From Rothia sp. SD9660Na (GTDB lineage: Bacteria > Actinomycetota > Actinomycetes > Actinomycetales > Micrococcaceae): DNA of 64,000 nt. Location of the stretch: NCBI RefSeq assembly GCF_030064065.1, contig NZ_CP125946.1, positions 186,001 through 250,000 of the forward strand, given 5' to 3'. Both the position numbers and the translations under genes were made by a program. Below, piece by piece: positions 54,753-64,000 of the stretch (its first letter is position 1; each line of letters starts with the position of its first letter). Below the pieces are notes generated by a model. It had not been told where the DNA came from. It searched no databases and saw only the letters and a program-made list of their open reading frames with translations.

Positions 54753-55010
54753 GTGGCGCAGGTAGCCATGAAACAGAAGCGTCATAAATGAAAATGTCTT
54801 TGTGACTTTAAGCGCTTTAGAGGTGGTGCTTTAGACCCGCTTAAGTACTACCCTTCCCAGCAAATAACCGGGTGAGACTATCTTTCGGCATGTCGAAGGG
54901 CACATATAAGGGTCACTAACGGTTGCCCCCGCTGCGTGGATAATGGCTACAAAGCACCGGCGCTTCAACTCTGAACTCCCACCGGTGACCAGACTCGGTG
55001 AAAGGCGACC

Positions 55011-55421
55011 ATGCACGATCACAGCTCATCGGCAGATACGCGGGACTACTCGCGCGCTGACCGCATAACGCTCACAGGTGTGGGTAGCGTGGGCTACCAC
55101 GGGGTGCTCGACTCGGAAAAGCAGACCGGTCAGCCCTTCTTCGTTGATATCACCATGTTCACCGACTTTACCCGGGCCGCTGCCACTGACGATGTGGCGC
55201 ACACCGTCAACTACGCCGAAGTGGCTGAGGTTATCCGCGAAATCGTCACCGGTGAATCCATGGACCTCATTGAAACCCTGGCTGAGCGTATCGCCACAGC
55301 CGTGCTCGAGAAGTTCCCCCTGCTGGCGGTTGAGCTGACCGTACACAAGCCCAAGGCCCCCATCGAGGTGACCTTCGCCGATGTGTCGGTGACGATTTTT
55401 AGGGAGAAGCATGCCGGTTAA
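55011..55421 (+). CDS. folB: dihydroneopterin aldolase
   Basis: 136-aa pterin-binding enzyme. RITLTGVGSVGYHGVLDSEK near residue 20 and the catalytic Glu/Lys regions (VNYAEVAEVI, VHKPKAPIEVTFADVSVTI) match FolB. ATG with AAAGG upstream. Overlaps folK by 11 nt. Confidence 0.94.
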   Translation: MHDHSSSADTRDYSRADRITLTGVGSVGYHGVLDSEKQTGQPFFVDITMFTDFTRAAATDDVAHTVNYAEVAEVIREIVTGESMDLIETLAERIATAVLEKFPLLAVELTVHKPKAPIEVTFADVSVTIFREKHAG

Positions 55422-55917
55422 AGCCATTCTTGCCCTGGGCTCTAACCTGGGCAATAGCGAAGACACCCTGATTAAGGCAATTGGCGATATCTGCTCCCAC
55501 GAGAAAATCGCGGTGACTAAGATTTCCCCGATCGCTATCACAGCTCCCGTGGGGGGCCCTGTAGGGCAACCCGATTACGCCAACATGGTGGTTGAAATCG
55601 AGACCAGCCTGCGGCCCTTCATGCTGCTGGAATATACCCAGCAGATTGAGCAGAAGCACCACCGCACCCGCGATGTTCGCTGGGGCCCGCGTACCCTGGA
55701 TATCGACATTATTGACATCGCCTCCCTGCAGATGGACGATCCTGACCTCACCCTGCCCCACCCGCGGGCTGCTGAACGGGCCTTTGTGCTGGAACCCTGG
55801 GCTCGTATGGACCCCGCCGCCCTCCTTTTAGGTTCATCGGTGCGCCAGCTGGCAGATGATGCTGCGGACGCCGGTGGCATCCGCGAGTTCCACCCTGCCC
55901 CGGTGGTCTGCGCGTGA
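55411..55917 (+). CDS. folK: 6-hydroxymethyl-dihydropterin pyrophosphokinase
   Basis: 168-aa HPPK. ALGSNLGN at the N-terminus, then RWGPRTLDIDIIDI (about residue 90) and LTLPHPRAAERAFVL are the family blocks. GGGAGAAG before ATG. Completes the pathway with folE, folP and folB. Ends in a GTGA overlap with the DUF3180 gene. Confidence 0.95.
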   Translation: MPVKAILALGSNLGNSEDTLIKAIGDICSHEKIAVTKISPIAITAPVGGPVGQPDYANMVVEIETSLRPFMLLEYTQQIEQKHHRTRDVRWGPRTLDIDIIDIASLQMDDPDLTLPHPRAAERAFVLEPWARMDPAALLLGSSVRQLADDAADAGGIREFHPAPVVCA

Positions 55918-56441
55918 AACTGCGAAGCCGAGCCCTTGCCCTCCTAGCGGCTGTCGGGGTTGCAAGCGGCGCCGTACTGAACTTCCTGAGCGTGAGCTCT
56001 GGCGGCCTGGAGCTCTCCCTGCCTGCCCTGACCGTAGTAGCGGCTCTGATTCTCGGCTCCCTGGCCCTCTATTTCGCCCGGCAGGTGCTCAAATTCAGCC
56101 GGGTTGAGACTCGTAAGAACGCCGGTTCCATGAACCCCCTCATGGCCGCCCGTGTAGCGGTCTTCGCTCAGGCTCTTGCCCTCACCGGTGCCCTGGTGAC
56201 CGGCTGGCAGGTGGCTATCCTGGTCTACCAGCTGGGTCTGCTGACCTCCCGTGCTTCGTCGCAACCGCTGGTGGAAAGCTCTGTCGCTTTAGCCGGCGGG
56301 CTGGTGATGCTGGTTGCCGGTATCGTTGCCGAGAACTGGTGCAAGATTCCTCCGGGAGATGAGGACGCCGGTGGTGGGGTTGGCGAGGTCAGCCCGCAAG
56401 CTGGCCCCTTGGCCCGTAACAAACCGGACTCTTCTTCCTAG
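55914..56441 (+). CDS. DUF3180 membrane protein
   Basis: 175 aa with four helices. Recognised from position directly after folK and from MAARVAVFAQALALTGALVTGWQVAI. Family function unknown. GTG start overlaps the folK stop. The C-terminal tail is Gly-rich. Confidence 0.85.
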   Translation: MKLRSRALALLAAVGVASGAVLNFLSVSSGGLELSLPALTVVAALILGSLALYFARQVLKFSRVETRKNAGSMNPLMAARVAVFAQALALTGALVTGWQVAILVYQLGLLTSRASSQPLVESSVALAGGLVMLVAGIVAENWCKIPPGDEDAGGGVGEVSPQAGPLARNKPDSSS

Positions 56442-56524
56442 CCGGTAAGGTTTAGGCAGGCTTTCCCTCCGTGCCATAATGGTGTAGACCACAGTCTGAT
56501 ATGGATACATAACGAGAGGGCACC

Positions 56525-57082
56525 ATGAATGAGCCGCAATTTACACCTACCCTGCCCCCGCTCGACCTGGATGGCCTGGGCAAGCAGACTATAGATCTGC
56601 CCGAGGTCAGCTGGAAGCGGGTCTCGCCCAAGTACGTTCGGGTTAAGCTCGTTACCTCCTTAATCTGGTCTCTCATTCTGTTGGGGCTGGCGTCCTTGCC
56701 GCTTATCATGACGCTTGTGGTGGAGAGCTGGGACTGGGCCCCTTGGGCCTACTGGGGTCTGTTCGGTCTGGTGCTCACCTGGCGGCTGTGGGCTCTGGTG
56801 CTGGTCAAGCGCCGGGTGCAGGCAATCGGCTACAGCGAACGTACTGACCACCTGCTCAAGCGCTCTGGCCTGCTCTTCCGCTCGGTCACCGCCGTGCCCT
56901 ACGGGCGTATCCAGTACGTCGATGTTTCCTCCGGCCCCCTTGAAAACGCACTCTCACTGGCCAGCGTTGAGGTGAAAACCGCGGCCAACAGTATCACCAT
57001 TCCCGGCCTAGCCAAGGCAGATGCCGATCGGCTGCGCGAGGTACTGACCGACCTATCGGATGCAAAGATGGCAGGGCTCTAA
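56525..57082 (+). CDS. bacterial PH domain membrane protein (YdbS-like)
   Basis: 185 aa. Two helices (about 45-95) followed by one bPH2 domain, with SGLLFRSVTAVPYGRIQYVDVSSGPLE split here at SGLLFRSVTAVPYGR. ATG with GAGAGGG upstream. Typically encoded next to a larger YdbT-like protein, as here. Confidence 0.88.
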   Translation: MNEPQFTPTLPPLDLDGLGKQTIDLPEVSWKRVSPKYVRVKLVTSLIWSLILLGLASLPLIMTLVVESWDWAPWAYWGLFGLVLTWRLWALVLVKRRVQAIGYSERTDHLLKRSGLLFRSVTAVPYGRIQYVDVSSGPLENALSLASVEVKTAANSITIPGLAKADADRLREVLTDLSDAKMAGL

Positions 57083-57084
57083 AG

Positions 57085-58740
57085 ATGGGCGGACAGGCAC
57101 CTACTCCAGAGACACCTGCGGTCTCCACCGACATCACCGCCCGCGAAGAAGCCGCCCTCACCTGGCGCCGAGCCCACCCGCTCTCACCCCTGGTACGGGC
57201 CTGGCTGATTATTGTCGTTTTTATCTACACTATTGCGAACAATCTAGTCGATGACCTCTTTGCCGGGGAAGAACCCCTTGACCTGCGCGAGCTAGGTGAG
57301 ATTGGCCCACCCGACACCGTCTTCCTCTCCTGGACCAGTATCTTCGGTAGCTTCTGGTTCCTAGGCGTGTTGGGGGTCTTCTTCCTGCTCCTTTTGCTGC
57401 CCTTCCTCTCCACCTGGTTCTTCTACCGTTTTGCCGTGGATGACCGCAATGTCTATATCAAGAGCGGCATGCTCTTCAAAACCGAGCGCAAAGCCCGGCT
57501 GGACCGTGTGCAGTCCATCGACGTGAACCGCCCGTTCATGGCCCGCCTACTGGGCTTAGCTGAGCTTAAGTTCGATGTGGCAGACGGTGATTCCTCAGCC
57601 CTGCGCGTCCAGTTCCTCAAGTACTCCGAGGCCCGCTCCCTGCGTGAGCAGCTGCTGGCTCAGGCGCGCACCCTCAAGGAGGGGGCAGCAACCTCCCCGG
57701 CGGCGTCCGCCCCTGTTGAGCAACCTGCCCACCGCGATATTGCAGACCGCCTGGGTGACCACCTCACCGAGAATTTTCTGGGGGTTAAGGACGCCGGCGA
57801 GCAGCTGATTGTCAAGGTACCGGTAGCGCGGTTATTAGGGTCCATGGTGCTGAGCCTGGGCTGGGTCGTGGGCCTGCTGTTCCTCTTGGGCATGGGCGGC
57901 CTCATGCTCTGGGCAGAGATGTCCCTGGGCGCTATATTTGCCTCGAACGCGGCTGTTATCCTGGCTATCATCTCGAGCACCTGGAAGCGCTTTAACACAG
58001 GTTTTAACTTTTCACTCTCTACCAGCCCGGACGGCCTGAAAACCCGCTTTGGCTTTACCGATACCACCACCCAGACCCTACCCGAGGGGCGTATTCAGCG
58101 TATTTCGGTGGAACAGCCCCTGCTGTGGCGCATGACCGGCTGGTACCGAATCAAGGTGACCCTGTTGGGCAAGGGCAGCGACCAGGGTGAATTCGCCGGG
58201 GAGCTGTTGCCGGTGGGCACCCTTGATGACGTGATGCGGGTGCTGCCCCTGGTGCTCCCTGCCCAGCAGGACGGTGGCGTGTCACCTGACCAGCTCATGG
58301 CCGGTTTGGCAGGTAGCGGGGCGGAGCAGGACTTTACGGTCTCCCCGGCATCCGCCCGTTGGTTTGACCCGTTCACCTACCGCCGCAACGGCTTTGCGGT
58401 AACGCCCCTGCTGATACTGGTGAGGTCCGGACGTTGGGTGCGCCGTCTAACCTTTGTGCCGCACCGTAAGGTACAGAGTTTTGAGCTGGCCCAGGGGCCC
58501 CTGCAGAAGAAGGCCGGGCTGGCCCACCTGTCCTTGCGAGTCGCCGGGGGTACCCTGTCTACCTCCGTGCATAATGCGGACGCCGAGGTCGCCCGCAGCC
58601 TGACCGTCCGCCTGGCCCAGATGGGAGTTGCGCCTGCATCAGCGCCGACGTCTGCGGACACGGGGAAAGGCCCCGGTACGTCTTCGCAGCTCCCGCCCTA
58701 TGAGCTACTACCTCTGCCCGATACTGAGATAGGAAACTGA
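57085..58740 (+). CDS. bacterial PH domain membrane protein (YdbT-like)
   Basis: 551 aa with about five helices and three bPH2-type domains. Repeating core: SGMLFKTERKARLDRVQSID near residue 130, then TTQTLPEGRIQRISVEQPLL near 330, then RKVQSFELAQGPLQKK near 470. Starts 2 nt after the YdbS-like gene. Pairs of this kind form membrane complexes; in Bacillus they influence antimicrobial resistance. No function is certain. Confidence 0.87.
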   Translation: MGGQAPTPETPAVSTDITAREEAALTWRRAHPLSPLVRAWLIIVVFIYTIANNLVDDLFAGEEPLDLRELGEIGPPDTVFLSWTSIFGSFWFLGVLGVFFLLLLLPFLSTWFFYRFAVDDRNVYIKSGMLFKTERKARLDRVQSIDVNRPFMARLLGLAELKFDVADGDSSALRVQFLKYSEARSLREQLLAQARTLKEGAATSPAASAPVEQPAHRDIADRLGDHLTENFLGVKDAGEQLIVKVPVARLLGSMVLSLGWVVGLLFLLGMGGLMLWAEMSLGAIFASNAAVILAIISSTWKRFNTGFNFSLSTSPDGLKTRFGFTDTTTQTLPEGRIQRISVEQPLLWRMTGWYRIKVTLLGKGSDQGEFAGELLPVGTLDDVMRVLPLVLPAQQDGGVSPDQLMAGLAGSGAEQDFTVSPASARWFDPFTYRRNGFAVTPLLILVRSGRWVRRLTFVPHRKVQSFELAQGPLQKKAGLAHLSLRVAGGTLSTSVHNADAEVARSLTVRLAQMGVAPASAPTSADTGKGPGTSSQLPPYELLPLPDTEIGN

Positions 58741-59225
58741 TGGGTTTACCTACAAAGCTTCCTGCACTTCACCTAAATCAGGGGCCAAAGCCTTTGACGG
58801 GAATGTTATTTTCTCTGGTGCTTCTGTCACGCTGGAGCCAGGAGTGTATTACACCTTGACCGGCCCTAACGGTTCCGGTAAGTCGACCCTCATGAGCTGT
58901 CTTCTTCTACATCAAGATTTAACCGAAGGGCAGGTACTCATTGATGGGCACCGGTGACCTCTGCGTCTGAGACCTTCCGTTTACAGGTTTTTTGGGCTCC
59001 ACGACGCGCTGGGGTGGCTTCCCGGCCTAACCGTAGGGCAGCATCTTGAAATGCTGGCCGGCGAAGGCCCTAAAATCGCTCAAAAGCTGGGAATGGCTTC
59101 TTCTCAGCGTATGAGCGTGTGTCAGGCGCTAGAAGAACTTGGAGTACCCCAGGCTTATGACAGAGAACCACACACCCTGAGCTCTGGCCAGGAACAACGC
59201 GCCCGCCTTGCGTCAGGTTCGAGGC
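58740..59225 (+). pseudogene. decayed ABC transporter ATP-binding protein gene
   Basis: ATG 58740 overlaps the previous stop. The frame (MGLPTKLPALHLNQG) shifts at the GGGG near 58780, and the second frame then reads as a clear ATPase: FDGNVIFSG, then Walker A TGPNGSGKST, then LIDGHR. A TGA interrupts at about 58958. The same frame continues to LGWLPGLTVGQHLEML and signature LSSGQEQRARLAS, after which Walker B is missing and sequence jumps to the permease. So: one frameshift, one stop, one deletion. Confidence 0.82.
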
Positions 59226-60481
59226 TCCTACCTATATTTCACATTAGAAGATTTCCAAGTGCCCGGTTTCTTTATGGGCGGTCTGCTGATTGCAGGAGCT
59301 GGGCTAGTCTGGTTCTTTTATCAGTTGGGGCCGCTGGCTTACTCGCCGGCTGAACTCTTTTGGCGTTACTCTGGACTTTCATATCCCAGCCGTAACCCCT
59401 GGCATTTTCGGGCTATATGGGTTGCTTTAGGCACGTGGGCCCTGCTCTCCGTAATACTAGCGATTATTTTTGCGCCGCTCTCGGTGACTTGGTTGGTGGG
59501 AACGGTGCTGGGCGCTGTAGCGTTTGGGGTGCTTATGCTGCACGGTATGGCTGCGGCACAGCTACTGGCACGGCTAAAGTTTCTTTTGGCTTGGGCAGGT
59601 CTGGCGGCGGTTACGGGTTTTCTATTGCTCATCGCTATGACTACCGGCTCAGTCGTAAGTGCAAACGTTGCTATAATTTATGGTCTTGGAGTGCTGGTTC
59701 TGTCCCTCGGAATACTTGGAACGCTTGTGCTCGTTGTTTCAGCTCAGAATAGTCCTCTGGAACGGGTTGCTGCTACTCAGGGGTTTGGGAGAAGTACGCT
59801 GCTTCTATACGCCGTCCGTAATCTCAGCGGAGCACAGGGTTACCGCTACTATGGTGGGCAGGGCGGTACCTTCCGCAGAAAACTTGTGAACTCTCGTCCT
59901 TACCTTCTATCGTTGGCTGCTTTAGCTGATAGCCTGGCCCCGCTCGTTCTCATTACCCTACTGAGTATCCCCTGGGGATCTTTGTGGGGGTCGGTTTCTG
60001 AGCATCCGGCATCGGTATCGTAACGATTGTAGGTGTCTGGTTGATTGCCTTCTTCTACCGTTGGCTACCTCGGGAATGGTCAGCCCAGCTGCCTCTTCGG
60101 CAGTGGCTTACAGCTCCTTATTTTTCAACCTTGTTGGGGTTTATCGTGGGCGCTGGTGTTGCTACGGTAATCTATGCCGTGGCAATGACCATCATCTTTC
60201 AGCTTCCGGGCATTATTACGGGCGCTGCTCTCTTTTTCGGGATTGCCGTGGCGCTAGGAGAGACTGACCCTCTACAGGAATACGACTACAGCCTTGTCGT
60301 TGCCCTGCCGTCGGGATTAGTGGTTCCGGTTCAGCCTCTGGTAGCTGCGAGTACCGTTGCTTTTCAGATTGGGGTGGTTGCGCTGGCCGTTTTTAGTGGC
60401 ACTATTCAAGGGCTACTTATTCCCCTAGCCTTTTGCCTGTGGCGTCTTGCGCAGCACTACAGTAAAGGCTGTACCCGGTAA
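59208..60481 (+). pseudogene. decayed ABC transporter membrane-protein gene
   Basis: The open part 59208-60023 encodes about six helices (VWFFYQLGPLAY, ALLSVILAIIFAPLSV, and others) without a plausible start, since it fuses directly to the damaged ATPase remnant. The frame is lost near 59995-60015 and resumes as GIVTIVGVWLIAFFYRWLP, running to the stop at 60481 with several more helices. Together they look like one ~420-aa permease broken by a 5' deletion and a frameshift. AT-richer than neighbours. Confidence 0.8.
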
Positions 60482-60533
60482 GAGACGGCCCCCGGTAAAC
60501 TAAGCAGGCAGGACGCAGACAGAAAGGTGCCCC

Positions 60534-61436
60534 GTGCAAACCAGCAACCATCTTAAGCCCGCCCGCCTGGGCATCGGCGTGATATCAGCAGGGAAGGTAG
60601 GGGCCGTGCTCGGCGCGGCCCTCCGCGCCGCAGGGCACCTGATCACCGGCGTCCACGCTGTCTCAGAAGCCTCCCGCACCCGAGCCGAAGCCCTGCTCCC
60701 CGGCGTCCCGGTGTCCACCATTCCTGAGATCATTACTACCAGCGAAGTGGTGCTCCTTACCGTACCCGATGATACCCTGCCTGACCTGGTTAAAGGCATA
60801 GCCGAAACCGATGGCTGGCGCCCCGGGCAAATCCTCATCCATACCTCAGGACGCCACGGCGTCGGCGTCCTAGCCCCGGCTACCGCCCAGGGCGCCATCG
60901 GCCTAGCTGTTCACCCGGCCATGACCTTCACCGGCCTCTCCCTCGACCTGCCCCGCCTCGCCAACACCAGCTTCGGCGTCACCGGCCCAGCCCCCTTCAC
61001 CCCCATCGCCCAGGCTCTGGTCGTTGAAATGGGCGGAGAACCAGTCCTCATCGCCGAAGGCGACCGCCCCCTCTACCACGCAGCCCTGGCCCACGGTTCC
61101 AACCACCTGGTCACCATCACCGGCCAGACCCTCCAAATCCTGGCCTCCATCGGCATCGAGAACCCGGCTCGCTACACCGAACCCCTGCTGAGAGCATCCC
61201 TCGACAACGCCCTCGCCAACGGCGATAGCGCCCTCACCGGCCCCGTCGCCCGCGGGGACGCCCACACCGTAGCCGCCCACGCCCAAACCCTTGCCAGCTA
61301 CGCCCTCGAAGAAAACGCCGCCGACGTCCCCGCCGCCTACCTGGCCCTGGCCCGCGCCACCGCCGAACGAGCCCACAGCCGCGGCGCCCTCACCGATGAG
61401 AGCTACCAGGCTGTGCTTAAAGCGCTCGCCGGGTAA
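60534..61436 (+). CDS. Rossmann-like / DUF2520 domain protein
   Basis: 300 aa. N-terminal NAD(P)-like Rossmann fold (LGIGVISAGKVGAVLGAALR, about residues 12-31) followed by an all-helical DUF2520 domain (MTFTGLSLDLPRL to the end). Family members often lie next to panC and may act as ketopantoate/ketoacid reductase-like proteins (context inference). GTG start with AGAAAGG upstream and TAAACT about 30 nt earlier as a -10 candidate. Confidence 0.85.
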   Translation: MQTSNHLKPARLGIGVISAGKVGAVLGAALRAAGHLITGVHAVSEASRTRAEALLPGVPVSTIPEIITTSEVVLLTVPDDTLPDLVKGIAETDGWRPGQILIHTSGRHGVGVLAPATAQGAIGLAVHPAMTFTGLSLDLPRLANTSFGVTGPAPFTPIAQALVVEMGGEPVLIAEGDRPLYHAALAHGSNHLVTITGQTLQILASIGIENPARYTEPLLRASLDNALANGDSALTGPVARGDAHTVAAHAQTLASYALEENAADVPAAYLALARATAERAHSRGALTDESYQAVLKALAG

Positions 61437-61475
61437 ACTAGGAGGGCGCAAAACACGAAAGGACCCCTCACCACC

Positions 61476-62393
61476 GTGACGAGTCAAACCCCCATCGCAC
61501 ACACCATCACCGATCTTGGCAACGAAATGCTCCTGGCCCTCACCACCGCCAGTCGCCGCCGAGACACTGGTGAAACCCCCGCCGCAGAGAAACCCCTCAC
61601 CGTAGGCTATGTAGCCACCATGGGTGCCCTGCACGACGGGCACGCCACCCTAATTCGCCGTGCCCGCGAACAGAACGATGTTGTGGTGCTCTCTATCTTC
61701 GTGAACCCCCTCCAGTTCGGGCCCAACGAAGATTACGACCGCTACCCCCGCACTCTTGAAGCGGACGCCGCCCTGGCGACCGAAGCGGGCGTCGACGTCA
61801 TCTTTGCCCCCACTGTCGAGGAAATGTACCCCGGGGGAGACCCCAAAATCACTGTGGTCTCAGGCAAACTGGGCACCCTCTTTGAGGGCAAGACCCGCCC
61901 CGGCCACTTCGACGGTGTGCTAACCGTGGTCAATAAGTTCTTCAACATTCTGAAGCCCCTGGTAGGGGAGGCTAATCTCAACGCCTACTTCGGGCAGAAG
62001 GACGCCCAGCAGCTGGCCCTCATTCAGCGCATGGTCAAGGACTTCAACCACCAGATGACCATCAAACCGGTGCCCGTGGTGCGCGCGGACGACGGGCTGG
62101 CCCTCTCATCACGCAACCAGTACCTGAGCGCTGAAGAACGCGAAGCGGCCCTGGTTCTGTCCCGAACCCTGGCCACCCTGCGTGAAAAGTACATCACCGG
62201 TAGCTTCACTGCTGAGGATATCGCCCAGGCCCGCGCCACCATCGATAGCACCGAAGGAGTGCGCCTGGACTACCTCGAAGTCGTCGATACCGACACTTTT
62301 GAGGCCCCCCAGAGCGAACAGGCACGTGTGCTAGCGCTCGTGGCAGCCTACGTTGGCTCCACCCGCCTCATCGATAACATGGAAATTAACTAA
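61476..62393 (+). CDS. panC: pantothenate synthetase (pantoate--beta-alanine ligase)
   Basis: 305-aa ATP-dependent ligase making pantothenate for coenzyme A. HIGH-like TMGALHDGHATLI (about residue 48), FVNPLQFGPNEDYDRYPR (about 72), YFGQKDAQQL (about 172) and LALSSRNQYLS (about 205) are all typical. GTG start 39 nt after the DUF2520 gene; GAAAGGA is rather distant. Confidence 0.94.
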   Translation: MTSQTPIAHTITDLGNEMLLALTTASRRRDTGETPAAEKPLTVGYVATMGALHDGHATLIRRAREQNDVVVLSIFVNPLQFGPNEDYDRYPRTLEADAALATEAGVDVIFAPTVEEMYPGGDPKITVVSGKLGTLFEGKTRPGHFDGVLTVVNKFFNILKPLVGEANLNAYFGQKDAQQLALIQRMVKDFNHQMTIKPVPVVRADDGLALSSRNQYLSAEEREAALVLSRTLATLREKYITGSFTAEDIAQARATIDSTEGVRLDYLEVVDTDTFEAPQSEQARVLALVAAYVGSTRLIDNMEIN

Positions 62394-62427
62394 GACCTCT
62401 ATACCCAACCTAAGAACAGGTACATCA

Positions 62428-63948
62428 TTGACTGAACAGGGCAACACCCCCGCAGAAACCACCGGCGTCGATCACGGCGTCTCAGAGCAGATGCAGATCC
62501 GCCTCGAAAAGCGCGCCAAACTGCTTGAATCGGGGCGCGAAGCCTACCCCGTGGTCGTCCCCGTCACCCACACCATCACCGAAATTCGCGAAAAGTACGA
62601 CGGTACGCTCGAAGCGGACCAGACCACCGGTGACATCGTGGGTGTCGCCGGACGCGTGGTTTTCGTCCGCAACACCGGCAAGCTCTGCTTCGCCTCCCTC
62701 CAGCAGGGCAACGGCACCCGCATCCAGGCCATGATTTCCCTGGCCAGTGTAGGCGAAGAATCCCTGGCAGACTGGAAGGCACTAGTTGACCTGGGCGACC
62801 ACGTCTTCGTCAAGGGCGAGGTTATTTCTTCCCGCCGCGGCGAGCTCTCCATCATGGCCGAAGAATGGCAGATGGCATCCAAGGCCCTGCGCCCCATGCC
62901 CAACCTGCACTCTGACCTTAACGAAGAGACCCGCGTGCGCCAGCGCTACCTCGACCTGATGGTGCGCAACGAAGCTCGCGACCTGGTCATCAAGCGCGCC
63001 AAGATTACCCAGACCGTGCGTAACGTGCTCAATGACCACGGTTACATCGAGCTGGAAACCCCCATCCTGCAGCTCATTCACGGTGGTGCGGCAGCCCGCC
63101 CCTTCGAAACCCACCTGAACGCCTTTGACCAGCCCATGACTCTTCGTATCGCCACCGAGCTCTTCCTCAAGCGTGCTGAGGTGGGCGGTCTGGAACGCGT
63201 CTACGAAATCGGCCGCGTCTTCCGCAACGAGGGCGTAGACTCCACCCACAGCCCCGAATTCACCACCCTGGAATGCTACGAGGCCTACGCCGACCAGTTC
63301 GTTATGGCCAAGCGCATGCAGGAAATCATCATGGCCTGCGCCGACGCCGTGGGCGTACACCAGATTGAAACCGAAGCCGGTACCATCGACCTGACCGGCG
63401 AATGGAAGTGGCTGGGCGTCTACCCCGGTCTGTCCGAGGCCGTGGGCGTTGAGATTACCCCCGCCACCACCGCAGAAGAACTGCGCGCTATCGCCGAGAA
63501 GTACGAGGTTCCCGTTGATCCCAAATGGGACGCCGAGAAGCTGGTTGTTGAGCTCTTCGGTGAAATTGTTGAACCCACCCTCATTAACCCCACCTTCGTC
63601 TACGACTACCCGCCCTCAGCCCAGCCGCTGGCCCGCCAGCACCGCTCCGAAGCCAACCTCATCGAGGCCTGGGACCTCATCATCGGCGGTATGGAGCGAG
63701 GCACCGCCTTCTCCGAGCTCATCGACCCCGTCATCCAGCGTGAGCGCCTGACCGAGCAGTCCAAGCTGGCTGCCGGTGGCGATGACGAAGCAATGCAGCT
63801 CGACGACGACTTCCTGCGCGCCCTCGAATACGGTGCTCCCCCCATGGGCGGCCTGGGTCTGGGCATCGACCGCCTGATTATGCTCTTCACCGGCGTAGGT
63901 ATCCGCGAGACCATCCTCTTCCCGCTCATGAAGCCCGAAGCCGAGTAA
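62428..63948 (+). CDS. lysS: lysyl-tRNA synthetase, class II
   Basis: 506 aa. N-terminal OB-fold anticodon-binding domain (about 60-165), then the class II core: motif 2 RVFRNEGVDSTHSPEF (about 270) and motif 3 GLGLGIDRLIMLF (about 482). TTG 62428 is favoured because it gives MTEQGNTPAE and normal length; the frame is open upstream into panC. Followed by a terminator at the window end. Confidence 0.94.
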   Translation: MTEQGNTPAETTGVDHGVSEQMQIRLEKRAKLLESGREAYPVVVPVTHTITEIREKYDGTLEADQTTGDIVGVAGRVVFVRNTGKLCFASLQQGNGTRIQAMISLASVGEESLADWKALVDLGDHVFVKGEVISSRRGELSIMAEEWQMASKALRPMPNLHSDLNEETRVRQRYLDLMVRNEARDLVIKRAKITQTVRNVLNDHGYIELETPILQLIHGGAAARPFETHLNAFDQPMTLRIATELFLKRAEVGGLERVYEIGRVFRNEGVDSTHSPEFTTLECYEAYADQFVMAKRMQEIIMACADAVGVHQIETEAGTIDLTGEWKWLGVYPGLSEAVGVEITPATTAEELRAIAEKYEVPVDPKWDAEKLVVELFGEIVEPTLINPTFVYDYPPSAQPLARQHRSEANLIEAWDLIIGGMERGTAFSELIDPVIQRERLTEQSKLAAGGDDEAMQLDDDFLRALEYGAPPMGGLGLGIDRLIMLFTGVGIRETILFPLMKPEAE

Positions 63949-63967
63949 AGCCTCCTTACGCCCCTCT

Positions 63968-64000
63968 AGCCCGCCTGGCAGCCTGCCGGGCGGGCTTTTT
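63968..64000 (+). terminator. Rho-independent terminator after lysS
   Basis: Arms AGCCCGCC and GGCGGGCT with inner GGCA/TGCC pairing, then a T run cut by the window end. Confidence 0.88.

Overview
The window is a high-GC actinobacterial chromosome segment. Gene content and order, and the protein sequences, point to the Micrococcaceae and most likely to Rothia or a close relative. Pointers include DUF3151, DUF3180 in a folate cluster, a DUF2342-type zincin next to tilS, a DUF6318-like lipoprotein, GTG/TTG starts, and several apparently leaderless genes whose -10 hexamer ends 6-8 nt before the start codon. No rRNA, tRNA, CRISPR array, integrase or transposase was recognised.

Layout. 0-3.5 kb: the end of a multisubunit Na+/H+ antiporter operon (mnhC-D-E-F-G). 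3.6-11 kb: POT peptide transporter, rhodanese, pabB, a self-regulated GntR/ABC operon, pyrE and a SpoU-type RNA methyltransferase. 11-20.3 kb: MFS exporter, SLC13-type transporter, class II aldolase, GltS, a Fic protein behind three iterated palindromes, DUF3151 and alanine dehydrogenase. 20.3-27.5 kb: an accessory, partly AT-richer stretch with small membrane proteins, a lipoprotein/secreted PKD pair, and a PLD-helicase-DUF3427 protein. 27.6-31.5 kb: pheA, a lipid kinase, serS. 31.6-35.1 kb: a metal ABC transporter with its DtxR/MntR-type regulator and a palindromic operator inside the transporter promoter. 35.2-38.6 kb: HAD phosphatase, HicB-like HTH protein, GT87 mannosyltransferase, DCC protein and a broken small gene. 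38.6-43.8 kb: a leftward group with a RecB-like nuclease/SF1 helicase and an uncharacterised partner. 44-50.9 kb: secreted CAP-LGFP protein, PBP4-type carboxypeptidase, pyrophosphatase, zincin, tilS, hpt. 51-58.7 kb: ftsH, folE, folP, folB, folK, DUF3180 and two PH-domain membrane proteins. 58.7-60.5 kb: a decayed ABC transporter. 60.5-64 kb: DUF2520 protein, panC, lysS.

Working together: the fol genes supply tetrahydrofolate from GTP, with pabB (5.7 kb) making the p-aminobenzoate precursor. The DUF2520 protein and panC suggest pantothenate synthesis. tilS-hpt-ftsH is a conserved actinobacterial arrangement. The 31.6-35.1 kb block is a self-contained metal-uptake and metal-sensing module.

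The least ordinary signals are non-coding. They are: three ~52-bp-spaced palindromes before the Fic gene; a family of dispersed palindromic elements sitting just after stop codons (5.7, 14.4, 28.7 and 36.2 kb); a nested double-hairpin terminator present twice (3.6 and 53.8 kb); and an apparent excess of the octamer GCGTCCGC/GCGGACGC. All counts and alignments were made by eye.
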